From Sulfitobacter albidus (GTDB lineage Bacteria; Pseudomonadota; Alphaproteobacteria; Rhodobacterales; Rhodobacteraceae): a stretch of 64,000 bases of DNA. Location of the stretch: contig NZ_CP073581.1 in the NCBI RefSeq assembly GCF_018200035.1, positions 2,476,501-2,540,500 of the forward strand, in the 5' to 3' direction. The position numbers and the translations under genes were made by a program. A model generated the notes under the pieces. The model worked only from the letters and a program-made list of their open reading frames with translations. It was not told where the DNA came from and made no database searches. Shown here piece after piece: positions 1 through 10,340 of this stretch; positions within the stretch are counted from its first letter, which is position 1, and every line of letters starts with the position of its first letter.

Positions 1-696
1 GGACAGATTCGGTTCCGCTCCGCCGCCGTGAACGACATAAATTATAGTGCATTTTCCAAACAAAGAACGCGAAACTATCACTTCTCTGCCATCTTTTAGG
101 ATTCGATATTTAAGACGTTTGATCTCGTAACTGACGCCGTTGATCGAAGCAAACTTACGGTTCTCTTCGACGAACACGGAATCATCCTCAACTGAAATTC
201 TCTCAAGAATGCTCACCATAGCGGCTTCTTCGTAGTCTTTTACTTCCTTGAGAATTTTTCTCATGGTCGTTGGTGGGAGATCGCCTTTTTCGCGCTCCTC
301 ATTTATTCGGCGCATATTTCTTTTGGTAAATACAGTTGCAATGGTTGCGCCTACGGCCACTGTGCCTCCGATAGCCCAGCCAACTGGTGTTACGCCTAAA
401 AACGTCATCACTGGAGCAATTCCAAGCCAAGAAGCTAGGCCACCAAGCCCTACCTTCGTCAGAACGACACCTGCGGCGGCTGCCGTTGTCGCTCCCACTG
501 CTGAGAGTGCCCCAGTGGCGGCCGCCACTCCGCCCGCGGATACCAGCCCGACACTCGCAAGAAATCCCGAGTTGCCAAGGATAAAAGCGCCAATCCAAGT
601 GCTAGAAAGTGTTCCTGCGAGATAGCCAGAACCTGCATAAGCAATCCAAGCACCAGATGAGTGGATTACTGGAATTGCGAGCGCAAATAATGGCAT
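1..696 (-). CDS. Gly/Ala-rich hydrophobic protein, partial at left edge
   Basis: The frame is open for 232 codons from an ATG at 696 to the first base of the window without a stop, so the C-terminus lies outside. AGGA sits about ten bases before the ATG. Residues 1-124 are almost free of charge and rich in Gly, Ala, Val and Ile, resembling several membrane segments or glycine-zipper hairpins. A basic patch (KRNMRR) follows at 125-130, then a charged soluble part (KEVKDYEEAAM near 150-160). Codons such as TTA, ATA and AGA are common here but rare in the neighbouring genes, and the stretch is visibly AT-richer, which suggests horizontal acquisition. I do not recognise the family. A pore-forming, toxin-like or membrane-anchored defence protein is possible but unsupported. 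Confidence 0.6.
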   Translation of the reverse strand, partial: MPLFALAIPVIHSSGAWIAYAGSGYLAGTLSSTWIGAFILGNSGFLASVGLVSAGGVAAATGALSAVGATTAAAAGVVLTKVGLGGLASWLGIAPVMTFLGVTPVGWAIGGTVAVGATIATVFTKRNMRRINEEREKGDLPPTTMRKILKEVKDYEEAAMVSILERISVEDDSVFVEENRKFASINGVSYEIKRLKYRILKDGREVIVSRSLFGKCTIIYVVHGGGAEPNLS

Positions 697-842
697 ATCT
701 CAAATCCTACGATTTCATATCTATTGTCGTTGAGAGAACTTTTGCATGATTTCGAAACGTTCGATAGGAAAAAGAAATGGTGGCTGCGATTTTGAAATCT
801 GGCTAGCAATGCTGACCGCAACATAACGCTACTGAATAAGCG

Positions 843-871
843 AAAGGCCCCCTGCATTCAAAGGGAGCCTT
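843..871 (-). terminator. imperfect hairpin after csp
   Basis: An imperfect inverted repeat (AAGGC..CCCT / AGGG..GCCTT) lies just downstream of the cold-shock gene. The T-run on the minus strand is short, so it is a weak terminator candidate. The rest of 697-898 is AT-rich and shows nothing else I can support. Confidence 0.35.
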
Positions 872-898
872 CCAAAAACCTGACAAAAGTCGACCAGC

Positions 899-1104
899 TT
901 ACGCCAGCGCGAGGTTCGTCGCGGATTCGCGGCCGTCGCGGCCGGCTTCGATGTCGAAGGTCACCTTCTGATCGTCTGCCAGACCTGTGAGGCCCGCGCG
1001 CTCGACGGCGGAGATGTGCACGAACACGTCTTTGCTGCCGCCATCGGGGCGATAAAGCCGAAGCCTTTAGTTGCGTTGAACCATTTGACTGTGCCTGTGG
1101 CCAT
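899..1104 (-). CDS. cold-shock protein, CspA family (1-nt frameshift)
   Basis: Small OB-fold RNA chaperone of the CspA family. Reading from the ATG at 1104, preceded by AGGAG, gives MATGTVKWFNATKGFGFIAP, the RNP1 region of CspA proteins. The frame then breaks. Adding one C to the CCCC run (plus-strand GGGG at 1046-1049) restores DGGSKDVFVHISAVERAGL and an ending of ESATNLALA, for 68 residues, the normal family length. The observed length of 206 bases is exactly one short of 69 codons. Because every other conserved residue is intact, a consensus error or a very recent mutation is more likely than an old pseudogene. The gene lies downstream of the rplW terminator and is probably transcribed separately, with a leader between 1105 and about 1300. 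Confidence 0.85.
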
Positions 1105-1307
1105 AGTCTTTACTCCTGATTGATGCTGCCCGCAGGATGCGGCAGCGGTGGCTCGTCAGTGAAAGATCGCAAAACTGAGCCGTATCGGGAGCAGAAATTC
1201 GATGGATTTGTAACGTCGCACCCCTGCAATGAGGCATCGGCACAACTTTAGCAAGTGGATTCGGTGACGCAGGCCGGATCGGCGGGAATCCCCGGACGGG
1301 GGAACGC

Positions 1308-1338
1308 AAAAGGCCCCCGCGGGTCGCGTGGGGCCTTT
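1308..1338 (-). terminator. intrinsic terminator after rplW
   Basis: A strong GC hairpin with arms of the type AAAGGCCCC / GGGGGCCTTTT is followed by T residues on the minus strand, about 20 bases after the rplW stop. It implies that the rpsJ-rplC-rplD-rplW transcript ends here, before csp, although rplB normally follows rplW. Confidence 0.75.
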
Positions 1339-1359
1339 GCTGTCAGGGACACGCGGCGC

Positions 1360-1656
1360 TTAGAGGCCGGTGCTGACGTCGATGGTATTACCCTCTTCGA
1401 GGGTCACATAGGCCTTTTTCACGTCGCGGCGGGTGCCGAGCTGGCCCCGGAAACGCTTGACCTTACCCTTGGTGATGGTCGTGTTGACGCCCTTCACCTT
1501 CACACCAAACAGCGCTTCGACGGCCTCTTTGATCTGGGGTTTGTTGCTGTCCATCGACACTTCGAAAACGACGGCGTTGTTCTCGGACGCCATTGTCGCT
1601 TTTTCGGTGATGATCGGCTTGCGGATCACGTCGTAGTGTTCTGGTTTCGCGCTCAT
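1360..1656 (-). CDS. rplW: 50S ribosomal protein L23
   Basis: L23 binds 23S rRNA domain III at the exit tunnel and is the docking site for trigger factor and SRP. The 98-residue product has the typical length and the motifs [11 protein letters not shown] near the start and [10 protein letters not shown] in the middle. Its start overlaps the end of rplD by four bases, so the two are translationally coupled. It is the last gene before a strong terminator. The usual next gene, rplB, is not present in this window. Confidence 0.97.
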   Translation of the reverse strand: MSAKPEHYDVIRKPIITEKATMASENNAVVFEVSMDSNKPQIKEAVEALFGVKVKGVNTTITKGKVKRFRGQLGTRRDVKKAYVTLEEGNTIDVSTGL

Positions 1657-2270
1657 TTCAAACGGGCCTCCAGTGCTTCGACACCTGCCTTGGTGATCAC
1701 GAGCGTGTCACGCTTGAGGATGTCATATACGTTTGCGCCCATCGACGGCAGGATATCCAGACCTTCGATGTTGCGGGCGGCCTGGGCGAAGTCTTCGTTC
1801 ACCGACGCACCGTCGATGACCAGTGCCCGCTTCCAGCCCAGATCCTTGATCTGCTTGGCCAGGGCGGCGGTTTTGGACGCGCCTGCGGCCTCGTCGAGGA
1901 TGACCACGCGACCTTCCTTCATCTTGGCGGAGAGCGCGTGGCGCAGGCCAAGTTTGCGGAATTTCTTGGTCAGCTCGTGGCCGTGGCTGCGGGGCGTGGG
2001 GCCTTTGTAGATACCACCCTTGCGGAAGATCGGAGCAGAGCGTGCGCCGTGGCGTGCGCCGCCGGTGCCCTTCTGGCGATAGATCTTCTTGGTCGAGTAG
2101 CTGACTTCGGAGCGCGTCTTGACCTTGTGCGTGCCTTGCTGGGCGTTGTTACGCTGCCAGCGCACGACGCGGTGCAGGATGTCGGCGCGTGGCTCGAGAC
2201 CGAACAGGGCCTCGTCCAGATCAACCGACCCGGCCTTGCCGCCGTCGAGTTTGATGACATCGAGTTTCAT
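1653..2270 (-). CDS. rplD: 50S ribosomal protein L4
   Basis: L4 lines the exit tunnel and in enterobacteria also represses the S10 operon. The 205-residue protein carries the L4 signature around the tunnel loop ([11 protein letters not shown]) and the C-terminal [14 protein letters not shown]. The start overlaps the rplC stop by four bases, and its own end overlaps rplW. There are no anomalies. Autogenous control by L4 has not been shown for this lineage, so it is only a possibility here. Confidence 0.97.
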   Translation of the reverse strand: MKLDVIKLDGGKAGSVDLDEALFGLEPRADILHRVVRWQRNNAQQGTHKVKTRSEVSYSTKKIYRQKGTGGARHGARSAPIFRKGGIYKGPTPRSHGHELTKKFRKLGLRHALSAKMKEGRVVILDEAAGASKTAALAKQIKDLGWKRALVIDGASVNEDFAQAARNIEGLDILPSMGANVYDILKRDTLVITKAGVEALEARLK

Positions 2271-3133
2271 GCGTCACCTTCTTTCTTGTCTGCGTCGCCT
2301 TCTTCGGCCTTATCGGCTTCGATCTCGGCTTCGGCTTCTTTCAGCGCTTCGGCTTCCTGCGCTGCCTGCTCTTCGGCAAGGCGCTTGGCTTCGGCTTCGG
2401 CCTCTGCGGCGGCGGCTGCGGCGGCCTCTTCGGCGGCTTTGGCGGCTTCCTCAGCGGCGGATTTCAGCGCGGCGGGCAGGATCGCTTCTTCGGGGAACGG
2501 CTTTTTCACCGCGTCCTTGACCGTGACCCAGCCCCCTTTGGAGCCGGGAACGGCGCCTTTGACCATGATGAGGCCGCGGGAGGCGTCGGTTTTCACCACC
2601 TGAAGGTTCTGCGTGGTCACGCGGGCAGCGCCCATGTGGCCGGCCATCTTCTTGCCTTTGAAAACCTTGCCGGGATCCTGACACTGGCCGGTGGAGCCGT
2701 GCGAACGGTGGGAGATCGACACACCGTGCGAGGCGCGCAGACCGCCGAAGTTGTGACGCTTCATAGCACCCGCAAAACCCTTACCGATGGAGGTGCCCGC
2801 CACGTCGACGAACTGACCGGCAAAGTAATGGTCGGCGATGATTTCCTCGCCCACGGGGATGAGGTTGTCGGCATCGACGCGGAATTCCGCGACTTTCCGC
2901 TTTGGCTCAACCTTGGCGGCGGCAAAGTGGCCGCGCATCGCCTGGCTGGTCCGCTTGGCCTTGGCCGACCCGGCACCCAGCTGAACGGCGGTATAGCCGT
3001 CCCGGTCCATCGTGCGTTGATCGACGACCTGAAGTTTATCGAGTTGAAGAACGGTCACAGGGATCTGACGACCATCTTCCATGAACAGTCGGGTCATGCC
3101 GACTTTTTTCGCAATAACGCCTGAGCGCAACAT
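2267..3133 (-). CDS. rplC: 50S ribosomal protein L3 with long acidic C-terminal tail
   Basis: L3 is an early assembly protein near the peptidyl-transferase centre. Residues 1 to about 210 match the family, including [37 protein letters not shown] and [12 protein letters not shown]. The protein continues for about 75 further residues made almost entirely of Ala, Glu, Lys and Asp, predicted to form a long charged helix or coiled coil. L3 is usually about 210 residues long. The tail stays in frame up to the overlap with rplD, so it is not an artefact of a missed stop. It lies in an operon with rpsJ (12-base gap) and rplD (4-base overlap). Confidence 0.96.
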   Translation of the reverse strand: MLRSGVIAKKVGMTRLFMEDGRQIPVTVLQLDKLQVVDQRTMDRDGYTAVQLGAGSAKAKRTSQAMRGHFAAAKVEPKRKVAEFRVDADNLIPVGEEIIADHYFAGQFVDVAGTSIGKGFAGAMKRHNFGGLRASHGVSISHRSHGSTGQCQDPGKVFKGKKMAGHMGAARVTTQNLQVVKTDASRGLIMVKGAVPGSKGGWVTVKDAVKKPFPEEAILPAALKSAAEEAAKAAEEAAAAAAAEAEAEAKRLAEEQAAQEAEALKEAEAEIEADKAEEGDADKKEGDA

Positions 3134-3145
3134 GTCTGAGCCCCC

Positions 3146-3463
3146 TTACGATTGCAGTTTGATTTCGACGTCCACACCGGCGGCCAGGTCGAGCTTCATC
3201 AGCGCGTCCACGGTTTGCGGTGTCGGATCAACGATGTCGAGCATACGTTTGTGCGTACGGATTTCCCACTGGTCGCGGGATTTCTTGTCAACGTGGGGAC
3301 CACGCAGAACGGTGAAACGCTCGATCTTGTTGGGCAGCGGGATGGGCCCGCGAACGGAGGCGCCGGTGCGTTTGGCGGTGTTGACGATTTCCTGGGTGGA
3401 GGCATCAAGCACCCGGTAATCAAACGCCTTCAGGCGGATGCGGATGTTCTGGCTTGCAGCCAT
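3146..3463 (-). CDS. rpsJ: 30S ribosomal protein S10 / NusE
   Basis: S10 is a 30S head protein and, as NusE, a partner of NusB and NusG in antitermination. The 105-residue product begins [20 protein letters not shown] and includes [29 protein letters not shown] split over the usual region, with the standard length. It is the first ribosomal gene of this unit. A candidate promoter and leader hairpin lie upstream at 3549-3612, whereas in most relatives tuf precedes it directly. Confidence 0.97.
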   Translation of the reverse strand: MAASQNIRIRLKAFDYRVLDASTQEIVNTAKRTGASVRGPIPLPNKIERFTVLRGPHVDKKSRDQWEIRTHKRMLDIVDPTPQTVDALMKLDLAAGVDVEIKLQS

Positions 3464-3548
3464 GTCATTCCCCTTGAGATTGGGGTGTCAACGGATTGGA
3501 GGAAACAGGCTCATCCCGCCCCCTCATCGCGTCTGAATGTAACGGGAA

Positions 3549-3569
3549 CGGGGCGCCTGATGCGCCCCG
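3549..3569 (-). promoter_or_regulatory. rpsJ leader hairpin
   Basis: A perfect 8-bp stem, CGGGGCGC / GCGCCCCG with a 5-base loop, lies in the expected 5' leader of rpsJ between the candidate promoter and the start codon. No T-run follows, so it is more likely a leader structure than a terminator. Its role in S10 operon control is inferred from position only. Confidence 0.4.
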
Positions 3570-3583
3570 ACTCGTCTGGGGCT

Positions 3584-3612
3584 GCTATAGGCGGTGGGGC
3601 GCGCGGGGGCAA
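3584..3612 (-). promoter_or_regulatory. candidate sigma-70 promoter for rpsJ operon
   Basis: On the minus strand a TTGCCC box and a TATAGC box are separated by 17 bases. The spacing matches four other candidate promoters in this window. It would drive rpsJ-rplC-rplD-rplW independently of tuf, consistent with the unrelated genes inserted between tuf and rpsJ. Confidence 0.5.
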
Positions 3613-3640
3613 GGCGGATTTGCCCCGCCCCGCGCGAAAA

Positions 3641-4369
3641 TCACAGCAGGGTTTGCAGGCTCTCGGCGAGTTGCTGCGCGCGGGCCTCATCGTCGCCGCC
3701 TACGATCACGTAGCCGATGCCGTCGCGCACCCAGCTGGCCGTCGCCAGCGCGTGGGAGGTCGAGGTCGCGACACCGCGATCAGCGCCATCGACCCGCGTG
3801 ATGCAAAACGCAAACGGCACGCCCGCATCGTCAAGATAGGCCATCTGAACAAGCGGGCTTTCCCCGATCCCGAGCATTTGCGCCCGCTTGAAGTCAAGCT
3901 CGGCAAGCGTGGTCGCCGGGGAAAGATCGACGCCGAGGCTTTGCGTGGCGCCCGCCAGTGTCGCGATGGATTGCGTGTTGTCCGCCGGGGTCTGCGCCAG
4001 CGTCTGGGTCACGTAAAGCGCCTGGTAGGAGGCGACCTGATCGATCCAGCCGGGTTTGGTCACGGGCTGTGGCGACACGAACATGCCCAGCACGAATGCC
4101 GCCGCCAGCCCGACGGGCACCGCGAGGCGGCGCAGCGGCAGGGCGGTGGGCGCCTGCGTCGCGGCGATATAGGCGGGCGGGTCGAGCGCGTCGAAATCAT
4201 ACGCGCCGCGCAGCGCGTTGCCGACGCCCTCGAGTTGGGCGAGCCGCGCATCGAGCGCGGGATCGGACAGGCGGGCGGCCTCGATCGCGGCGCGCAGATC
4301 TGCATCTGCCTCCCCGTCGATGTAGGCGCCAAGTTCTTCGTCGGTGAAGGCGCGGTCTGAGTCGGTCAT
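3641..4369 (-). CDS. membrane-anchored anti-sigma factor
   Basis: This is the likely partner that holds the adjacent ECF sigma factor inactive. The 242-residue protein has an N-terminal helical stretch of anti-sigma type (FTDEELGAYIDGEAD), one membrane segment at about residues 83-102 (LAVPVGLAAAFVLGMFV), and a periplasmic C-terminal domain ending in a sequence about recognising or sensing (IGYVIVGGDDEARAQQLAESL). No zinc-binding HxxxCxxC motif is visible, so redox sensing of the ChrR/RsrA kind is not supported. It starts one base after the sigma stop, so the two are coupled. Its inducing signal cannot be read from the sequence. Confidence 0.75.
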   Translation of the reverse strand: MTDSDRAFTDEELGAYIDGEADADLRAAIEAARLSDPALDARLAQLEGVGNALRGAYDFDALDPPAYIAATQAPTALPLRRLAVPVGLAAAFVLGMFVSPQPVTKPGWIDQVASYQALYVTQTLAQTPADNTQSIATLAGATQSLGVDLSPATTLAELDFKRAQMLGIGESPLVQMAYLDDAGVPFAFCITRVDGADRGVATSTSHALATASWVRDGIGYVIVGGDDEARAQQLAESLQTLL

Positions 4370-4370
4370 G

Positions 4371-4892
4371 TCACTGTCCTTCGTCGGTGAGTTGCGCGGC
4401 CAGTTTGGCGCGCGCGGTGGAAAGGCGGCTCATCACGGTGCCGATCGGGATGTCCAGCAGATCCGCCGTTTCGCGGTAGCTGTATCCTTCGACCGAGACC
4501 AGATAGATGACCTCGCGCTGGCCTTCGGGCAAGGCCTCTACCATGTTCAACACCTGAGCCGCAAAAATATTCACATCCGCGTGAGGTTTTTCGTCGGCAA
4601 GCGCGATGTCCTCCACGGCGACAAGGCCCGCGCCGCGGCGCACCTTGCCCGCGCGGATGTCGTTGAGCCAGGTCCGCCGGGCGATCGTCATGATCCACCG
4701 ATCCAGCGCCGTGCCCGGCGTATAGCTGTCCGCGGCGCGCAGCGCCCGTTCGCAGGTGGTCTGGGCCAGATCGGCGGCATCGGCGCGGTTGCGGGTCAAC
4801 ACAAGGCAGAACCGCCAAAGGCGCGGATAAAGCGGGCCAAGCCCGGCCTCTACTTCCCGCTGTGCAGTATTTTTGGACAGCCAGCGAATAAT
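4371..4892 (-). CDS. ECF RNA polymerase sigma factor, unusual start
   Basis: An ECF sigma factor with region 2 (RADAADLAQTTCERAL, TALDRWIMTIARRTWLNDI) and a region 4 helix-turn-helix (EGYSYRETADLLDIPIGTVM). The first ordinary start codon is a GTG at 4802, but it would remove region 2.1, has no ribosome-binding site, and the same frame upstream encodes the expected PRLWRFCLVLTRNRA. Between 4803 and 4930 the minus strand has no ATG, GTG or TTG in this frame. A GGGAGG lies six bases before an ATT at 4892, which I use as the start and which gives 173 residues. A CTG at 4880 is the alternative. It is divergent from yceI and coupled to the anti-sigma gene. Confidence 0.75.
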   Translation of the reverse strand: MIRWLSKNTAQREVEAGLGPLYPRLWRFCLVLTRNRADAADLAQTTCERALRAADSYTPGTALDRWIMTIARRTWLNDIRAGKVRRGAGLVAVEDIALADEKPHADVNIFAAQVLNMVEALPEGQREVIYLVSVEGYSYRETADLLDIPIGTVMSRLSTARAKLAAQLTDEGQ

Positions 4893-4969
4893 CCCGTTCC
4901 TCCCGGTGTTTTCCCTATGACCGCGACGAAATGAAGCGGTGTCCCCTACCCTTACGAAAGGAAACCCCC

Positions 4970-5566
4970 ATGCGCAAATTCAATCCCCTCGCCGGTCTTG
5001 CGGTTCTGTCCCTCTGTGCCGCCACGTCGGTACTTGCCGACGGGCACGCACAGGGCTGGACGCTGGAGCCGACGCTCTCGAACGTCTCGTTCGGCTCGAT
5101 CAAGAACGACTACACCGGTGAATCCCACACCTTCACCAAGATCTCCGGCGCCGTTTCCGCCGAAGGGATGGCCACTGTGACACTGAACCTCGGATCGGTC
5201 GAGACGCTGATCGACATCCGCAACGCGCGTATGGCGGAGTTCGTGTTCCGCAACGCACCCGAAGCCACGATCACGGCCGAGATCGACATGAGCGAAGTGA
5301 ACGGGCTGGCCGTCGGCGAGGCCACCACCCTTGAGACATACGGCACCCTTGCCCTGCTGGGGGTCGAGAACGAGTTGGACGCGAACCTGTTCGTCATGCG
5401 GCTGAGCGAGGACCGGGTACTGGTCAGCACCAATGGCATGGTGATGCTGAGCACGGAAGACGCTCAGATCGACGCAGGCATCGACAAGCTGCAGGAGCTT
5501 GCAAGCCTCGACAGCATCACACGGGTGAGCCCGGTGACCCTGCGACTGGTGTTCGACGCCGATTGA
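4970..5566 (+). CDS. YceI family periplasmic protein
   Basis: YceI proteins are periplasmic lipocalin-like barrels that bind isoprenoid-type lipids and are often stress-induced. The ATG at 4970 follows AAGGA by eight bases. Residues 1-23 form a signal peptide (FNPLAGLAVLSLCAATSVLA) ahead of the mature WTLEPTLSNVSFGSIKN, and the product has 198 residues. It is transcribed away from the ECF sigma gene, the usual arrangement for a target of that sigma factor, but no promoter evidence proves this. Its 3' end points into the palindrome-rich gap before tuf. Confidence 0.85.
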   Translation: MRKFNPLAGLAVLSLCAATSVLADGHAQGWTLEPTLSNVSFGSIKNDYTGESHTFTKISGAVSAEGMATVTLNLGSVETLIDIRNARMAEFVFRNAPEATITAEIDMSEVNGLAVGEATTLETYGTLALLGVENELDANLFVMRLSEDRVLVSTNGMVMLSTEDAQIDAGIDKLQELASLDSITRVSPVTLRLVFDAD

Positions 5567-5587
5567 TCGCGGACCGTTCCCGCGGGC

Positions 5588-5729
5588 GACCTCAAAGTTT
5601 GCCGGCAAACTTTGGGCGCAAATCTTCTGCGAAGATTTGGCGGCGCGTGGGGGATGGGAGGCGGCCATGCGGTGTGTTTGCGCGGGTGCCCTCTCGTGAC
5701 AAAGGCCGCCTCGTCGAGGCGGCCTTTGC
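5588..5729. repeat. 142-bp block duplicated near both tuf genes, copy 1
   Basis: This block recurs at 33895-34033 with only a few substitutions and a three-base length difference. It holds two perfect palindromes (5591-5612, arms CAAAGTTTGC; 5617-5637, arms CAAATCTTC) and a terminator-like hairpin at 5701-5727 (AAAGGCCGCCTC / GAGGCGGCCTTT). Both copies lie on the 3' side of a tuf gene. Here it may terminate yceI and, from the other side, tuf. The remaining gap to 5883 contains no gene I can support. Confidence 0.85.
5701..5727. terminator. bidirectional hairpin terminator between yceI and tuf
   Basis: A perfect 12-bp stem AAAGGCCGCCTC / GAGGCGGCCTTT with a three-base loop. The T-runs are short on both strands. 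Its position between the convergent yceI and tuf genes fits a shared terminator. Confidence 0.55.
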
Positions 5730-5883
5730 GTTTTATCAGCACCGGGTGCTGCGTCTCTGCGTTCTCGTGACCCCGGATGAGGCCCGCGGCAACGGTGGTC
5801 CCAGGACGGCTACCGGGTGCACCTCTCTGCTCTCGTGACCTTCTTTTCAGGAAGGCACTGCCGCAGGTGAGGTACACGCGGCA

Positions 5884-5904
5884 GACTTTGCCAAAGGCAA
5901 AGTC
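5884..5904. repeat. palindrome GACTTTGCC / GGCAAAGTC
   Basis: A perfect 9-bp inverted repeat with a 3-base loop. The arm resembles those of the other AAAGTTTGC-type palindromes in the window, so it is probably a single member of the same intergenic family. Confidence 0.6.
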
Positions 5905-5952
5905 GCCGTCACTGCCACGCAGGTGACGCCCACGGCGTGCGTTGTTCAAAAA

Positions 5953-7128
<1,176 letters not shown>

Positions 7129-7215
7129 GGTGTTGGCTCCTTTATGTGTGCGGGAGGTGGCCCGGTGAGGCGCACCCTACGTGGGGTCGGTGCGCCCTTG
7201 CGGGCGCACCGGGGA

Positions 7216-9333
7216 TCAGGCGAATTTCGCCTGGATCTCGTCGGAGATGTTGCTTGGCACGGCTTCGTAGTGGTCGAACTGCATGGTGAAGTTCGCACGA
7301 CCCGAAGACATCGAGCGCAGCGTGTTGATGTAGCCGAACATGTTGGCCAGCGGCACGAAAGCGTCGATCGCAATCGCGTTGCCGCGGGTGTCCTGACCCT
7401 GCACTTGGCCGCGACGCGACGTCAGGTCACCGATGATGCCGCCGGTATATTCTTCGGGTGTGATCACCTCGACCTTCATGATCGGCTCGAGCAGTTTCGC
7501 GCCGGCCTTGCGCATCCCTTCACGCATGCACATGCGTGCCGCGATCTCGAACGCGAGGACCGAGCTGTCCACATCGTGGAACTTGCCGTCCAGCAGCTGC
7601 ACCTTGAAGTCGATCACGGGGAAGCCCGCGAGCGGACCGCTGTCCATGACCGAGTTGATGCCCTTTTCGACGCCCGGAATGTATTCCTTTGGCACCGCGC
7701 CACCGACGATCTTGGACTCGAAAGAGTAGCCTTCGCCCGGCTCCGTGGGGGAGATGAGCAGTTTGACTTCACCGAACTGACCCGAACCACCCGACTGTTT
7801 CTTGTGGGTGTAGGTATGCTCGACCTCGTGACCGATGGTCTCGCGGTAGGCCACCTGGGGGGCACCGATGTTCGCCTCGACCTTGAATTCACGCTTGAGG
7901 CGATCCACCAGAATGTCGAGGTGAAGTTCGCCCATGCCCTTCATGATGGTCTGACCGGATTCGAGATCAGTCTCGACGCGGAAAGAAGGATCCTCGGCTG
8001 CGAGACGCTGCAGACCTGCGGACATCTTTTCCTGGTCGGCCTTTGTCTTTGGCTCGACGGCGATCTCGATGACCGGATCGGGGAAGGTCATCGTCTCCAG
8101 CACGACCGGCTCTTTTTCGGAGCACAGCGTGTCACCGGTGGTGGTGTCTTTCAGACCCGCCAGCGCGATGATGTCGCCCGCGAAGGCTTCGGTGATTTCC
8201 TCACGGTCGTTGGAGTGCATCATCATCATGCGGCCAACGCGCTCTTTCTTGCCCTTGGTCGAGTTCAACAGGGTATCACCCTTGTTGAGCTTGCCCGAGT
8301 AGACGCGGGTGAAGGTCAGCGAGCCCACGAAGGGGTCGTTCATGATTTTGAACGCGAGGCCCGAGAACGCCATGTCGTCGTCGGCGCGGCGCGGGATGTT
8401 GCGGACTTCGTCCTCATCGCCGGGTTTGAAGCCCATGTAGTCGACCACGTCCAGCGGGCTGGGCAGGTAGTCAACCACGGCGTTGAGCAGCGGCTGCACG
8501 CCCTTGTTCTTGAAGGCAGAACCACCGAGCACGGGCACGAATGCCATCGCCAGCGTGCCCTTGCGCAGCAGTTTGCGCAGGGTTGGGACGTCGGGCTCCT
8601 CGCCTTCGAGGTAGGCTTCCATGGCGTCATCGTCCTGCTCGACGGCATTCTCGATCATCTTGGCGCGCCATTCGTCGGCCATGTCCTTGAGGCTATCGCG
8701 GATGGGGGCTTTGACCCAGGACGCGCCCAGATCTTCACCCTGCCACAGCCACTCTTCCATGGTGACGAGGTCGATCAGACCTTCCAGCTCGGTCTCGGCA
8801 CCGATCGGGATACCGACGGGCACGGCAACCGCGCCGGTGCGGTCTTCGATCATGCGCACGCAGTTGAAGAAGTCGGCGCCGATCTTGTCCATCTTGTTGA
8901 CGAACACCATGCGCGGCACTTTGTAGCGGTCGGCCTGGCGCCAGACGGTTTCTGTCTGGGGCTCGACACCGGCGTTGGCGTCCAGCACGCAGACGGCACC
9001 GTCGAGAACCGCGAGCGAACGCTCGACTTCGATGGTGAAGTCAACGTGGCCGGGGGTGTCGATGATGTTCAGGCGATGCTTGGGGCTGTCGGGCTCTGTG
9101 CCGTTCTCGGTGCGCTCCCAGAAGGTGGTCGTCGCAGCGGAGGTGATGGTGATGCCGCGTTCCTGCTCCTGCTCCATCCAGTCCATGGTGGCCGCACCAT
9201 CGTGCACCTCACCGATGTTGTGGGATTTGCCCGTGTAGTACAGGATGCGTTCGGAGCATGTGGTTTTGCCGGCATCGATGTGGGCCATGATGCCGAAGTT
9301 GCGGTAGCGGTCTAGCGGATAGTCGCGTGCCAT
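7216..9333 (-). CDS. fusA: elongation factor G
   Basis: EF-G is the GTPase that drives translocation and, with RRF, ribosome recycling. The 705-residue product has the P-loop [15 protein letters not shown] near residue 17, [16 protein letters not shown], the base-recognition [10 protein letters not shown], and the domain IV/V ending [18 protein letters not shown]. Its length is standard. It lies between rpsG and tuf in the str operon. A hairpin with a T-run lies upstream at 9360-9394 and may lower its expression relative to rpsLG. Confidence 0.98.
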   Translation of the reverse strand: MARDYPLDRYRNFGIMAHIDAGKTTCSERILYYTGKSHNIGEVHDGAATMDWMEQEQERGITITSAATTTFWERTENGTEPDSPKHRLNIIDTPGHVDFTIEVERSLAVLDGAVCVLDANAGVEPQTETVWRQADRYKVPRMVFVNKMDKIGADFFNCVRMIEDRTGAVAVPVGIPIGAETELEGLIDLVTMEEWLWQGEDLGASWVKAPIRDSLKDMADEWRAKMIENAVEQDDDAMEAYLEGEEPDVPTLRKLLRKGTLAMAFVPVLGGSAFKNKGVQPLLNAVVDYLPSPLDVVDYMGFKPGDEDEVRNIPRRADDDMAFSGLAFKIMNDPFVGSLTFTRVYSGKLNKGDTLLNSTKGKKERVGRMMMMHSNDREEITEAFAGDIIALAGLKDTTTGDTLCSEKEPVVLETMTFPDPVIEIAVEPKTKADQEKMSAGLQRLAAEDPSFRVETDLESGQTIMKGMGELHLDILVDRLKREFKVEANIGAPQVAYRETIGHEVEHTYTHKKQSGGSGQFGEVKLLISPTEPGEGYSFESKIVGGAVPKEYIPGVEKGINSVMDSGPLAGFPVIDFKVQLLDGKFHDVDSSVLAFEIAARMCMREGMRKAGAKLLEPIMKVEVITPEEYTGGIIGDLTSRRGQVQGQDTRGNAIAIDAFVPLANMFGYINTLRSMSSGRANFTMQFDHYEAVPSNISDEIQAKFA

Positions 9334-9359
9334 TTTCAGTGCTTCCTCAAGAGAATGCT

Positions 9360-9394
9360 AAAAAAAGGTCAAGGGCCGCGCGGCTCGCGGCCCT
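9360..9394 (-). terminator. attenuator-like hairpin between rpsG and fusA
   Basis: On the minus strand a 9-bp stem AGGGCCGCG / CGCGGCCCT begins 13 bases after the rpsG stop and is followed, after TGACC, by a run of seven T. It lies before the fusA ribosome-binding site, so it is better read as a partial terminator than as the operon end. Confidence 0.55.
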
Positions 9395-9407
9395 GATCGT
9401 ATCGGTG

Positions 9408-9968
<561 letters not shown>

Positions 9969-10340
9969 TTACTTCGGACGCTTGGCACCGTATTTCGAAC
10001 GGCGCTGCTTGCGGTCCTTGACGCCTTGCGTATCAAGCACGCCGCGCAGGATGTGGTAGCGCACACCGGGAAGGTCTTTCACACGGCCGCCGCGGATCAG
10101 GACGACGGAGTGTTCCTGAAGGTTGTGCGATTCGCCGGGAATGTAGGAGATGACTTCGAAGCCATTGGTCAGACGGACCTTGGCGACCTTACGCATCGCC
10201 GAGTTCGGCTTTTTCGGTGTGGTTGTATAGACCCGTGTGCAGACGCCACGTTTCTGTGGGCACTGCTGCAGGTGCATGGATTTCGAAGTTTTGCGTTTTG
10301 GCTGGCGCGGTTTGCGGATCAGCTGCTGAATCGTTGGCAT
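9969..10340 (-). CDS. rpsL: 30S ribosomal protein S12
   Basis: S12 is the decoding-centre protein. The 123-residue product begins [20 protein letters not shown] and has [18 protein letters not shown] around the conserved Lys43 and [11 protein letters not shown] around Lys88. Both lysines are the streptomycin-sensitive residues in the E. coli numbering, so no resistance change is seen here. It is first in the str operon, with a strong promoter candidate about 250 bases upstream and a long leader. Confidence 0.98.
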   Translation of the reverse strand: MPTIQQLIRKPRQPKRKTSKSMHLQQCPQKRGVCTRVYTTTPKKPNSAMRKVAKVRLTNGFEVISYIPGESHNLQEHSVVLIRGGRVKDLPGVRYHILRGVLDTQGVKDRKQRRSKYGAKRPK

